NCBI GenBank assembly: GCA_964592235.1
Contig: CAZQCF010000014.1
Location: 1-64,000, forward strand
DNA from: PLA3 sp964592235
GTDB taxonomy: Bacteria; Planctomycetota; Phycisphaerae; UBA1845; UTPLA1
Length of the DNA: 64,000 nt
Direction of reading: 5' to 3'
Every line of letters begins with the position of its first letter. Positions within the stretch are counted from its first letter, which is position 1. This document shows, one piece after another, positions 63,428-64,000 of this stretch. The notes below the pieces were generated by a model. The model was not told where the DNA came from and made no database searches. It saw only the letters and a program-made list of their open reading frames with translations. The translations under genes were made by a program, and so were the position numbers.

Positions 63428-64000
63428 ATGAAATCAATCCTGGCTGGATCGATCGCGTGTGTCCTGACCGCGGCCGGCGTGCTGGTCGCGCAATCCAACA
63501 TCGACGACACCGTGCCCAACAAGCACGCCTGGGGCGAGAACATCGGCTGGACAAACTGGCGCGATGCGAACGCCGCGCTCCAGGGTGTCCAGGTCGGTCC
63601 GTTCGTGATGAGCGGGTTCATCTGGGGCGAGAACGTCGGCTGGATCACCGTCGGAGACGGCACGCCCCTTGTTCCGCCGCATTATGCCAACGTCGACGGC
63701 GGCGATTTCGGCGTGAACATCGACGGCGCCGGCTTCCTGCACGGCTTCGCGTGGGGCGAGAACATCGGCTGGATCAACTTCGACGGCGGAGCGATGGCGA
63801 CGCCGCCGCAACCCGCGCGCGTCCTTTGCGCCGATCCGCCGGGCCTGCCGCGCGCGCGCCTGACCGGCTTCGCTTGGGGCGAGAACGTCGGCTGGATCAA
63901 TCTCGCCGAACTGACCGAGACGCACTACGTCGCACTCGACGACGCATCGACGCCCATCGCCTGTGACGTGAACCACGACGGCTTCGTGAACGGACTCGAC
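63428..64000 (+). CDS. Exported protein with WGEN(V/I)GW repeats, cut by the window edge
   Basis: An open frame of 191 codons from ATG 63428 running off the end. The signal peptide is SILAGSIACVLTAAGVLVAQ. Four copies of a short repeat follow, HAWGENIGWTNW, FIWGENVGWITV, FAWGENIGWINF and FAWGENVGWINL, spaced about 35 to 45 residues, each ending in a Trp-rich strand like a beta-propeller or jelly-roll blade. The visible end, CDVNHDGFVNGLD, is the first half of a dockerin-like calcium repeat. Only the N-terminal part is present, so the full size and function are unknown. Confidence 0.8.
   Translation, partial: MKSILAGSIACVLTAAGVLVAQSNIDDTVPNKHAWGENIGWTNWRDANAALQGVQVGPFVMSGFIWGENVGWITVGDGTPLVPPHYANVDGGDFGVNIDGAGFLHGFAWGENIGWINFDGGAMATPPQPARVLCADPPGLPRARLTGFAWGENVGWINLAELTETHYVALDDASTPIACDVNHDGFVNGLD

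Noticed and set aside
1..64000. CRISPR array
   Set aside because: No series of regularly spaced identical repeats was seen on reading, and no cas gene is present.

Overview
The window is a GC-rich bacterial chromosome segment, most likely from a planctomycete. The organism call is an inference. It rests on an LpxC-FabZ fusion inside a complete early lipid A cluster, a DUF1580 protein next to an integrase, an STN-domain protein behind a sigma/anti-sigma pair, several HEAT-repeat proteins, and secreted matrixin-type proteases, one with a dockerin tail. No rRNA or other lineage marker is present, so the class cannot be fixed.

Layout. 0.2-9.3 kb: a small molybdate-binding (Mop) protein, an M1 aminopeptidase with HEAT repeats, a tightly packed minus-strand group (double WaaP-type kinase, HEAT membrane protein, asd, HD protein), and prfB with its programmed +1 frameshift. 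9.4-19 kb: an exported metallophosphatase, an S41 peptidase lipoprotein, a terpene-cyclase-like repeat protein, an RdgC-like protein, a Tat-exported asparaginase, and a sigma / anti-sigma / STN trio. 19.1-25.1 kb: a genomic island beside tRNA-Met, with a tyrosine integrase, a retron-like unit (promoter, candidate msr-msd RNA and a 983-residue reverse transcriptase with a long C-terminal extension), a DUF1580 protein and two small unknown genes. 25.3-29.9 kb: a minus-strand group with a SUKH/SMI1 protein, a 2-oxoacid:ferredoxin oxidoreductase whose gamma subunit is fused to beta, and a YbaK-type deacylase, followed by a membrane protein. 30-34.5 kb: TrkH, a thioesterase, MnmE and a HAD phosphatase. 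34.5-43 kb: one long minus-strand operon for outer-membrane and lipid A biogenesis (FlgT-like protein, OmpH/Skp, LpxD, LpxC-FabZ, LpxA, a Gfo/Idh oxidoreductase coupled to lpxA), ending in a membrane-TPR gene broken by two in-frame stop codons. 43.2-53.5 kb: frr, upp, an acyl-CoA ligase, a PilZ protein, a matrixin, a zinc-ligand-less homocysteine methyltransferase homologue, a HEAT protein with a degenerate receiver domain, and uvrC. 53.5-64 kb: a matrixin-dockerin protein, prs, a LacI-family regulator, tRNA-Leu, a second and conventional 2-oxoacid:ferredoxin oxidoreductase (korAB), a beta-helix exoprotein and a truncated exoprotein with WGEN(V/I)GW repeats.

The most interesting region is the island at 19.1-25.1 kb. 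The reverse transcriptase has the two retron hallmarks (an NAxxH motif before RT motif A and a VTG-like motif after YxDD). Directly upstream lies a candidate retron RNA of about 175 nt. It has complementary ends, an AGC branch-site motif, small msr-like hairpins and a well-placed sigma70-like promoter. The RT carries about 500 extra residues ending in an Rx4H motif suggestive of a HEPN ribonuclease. This looks like a single-protein retron defence system with a built-in effector.
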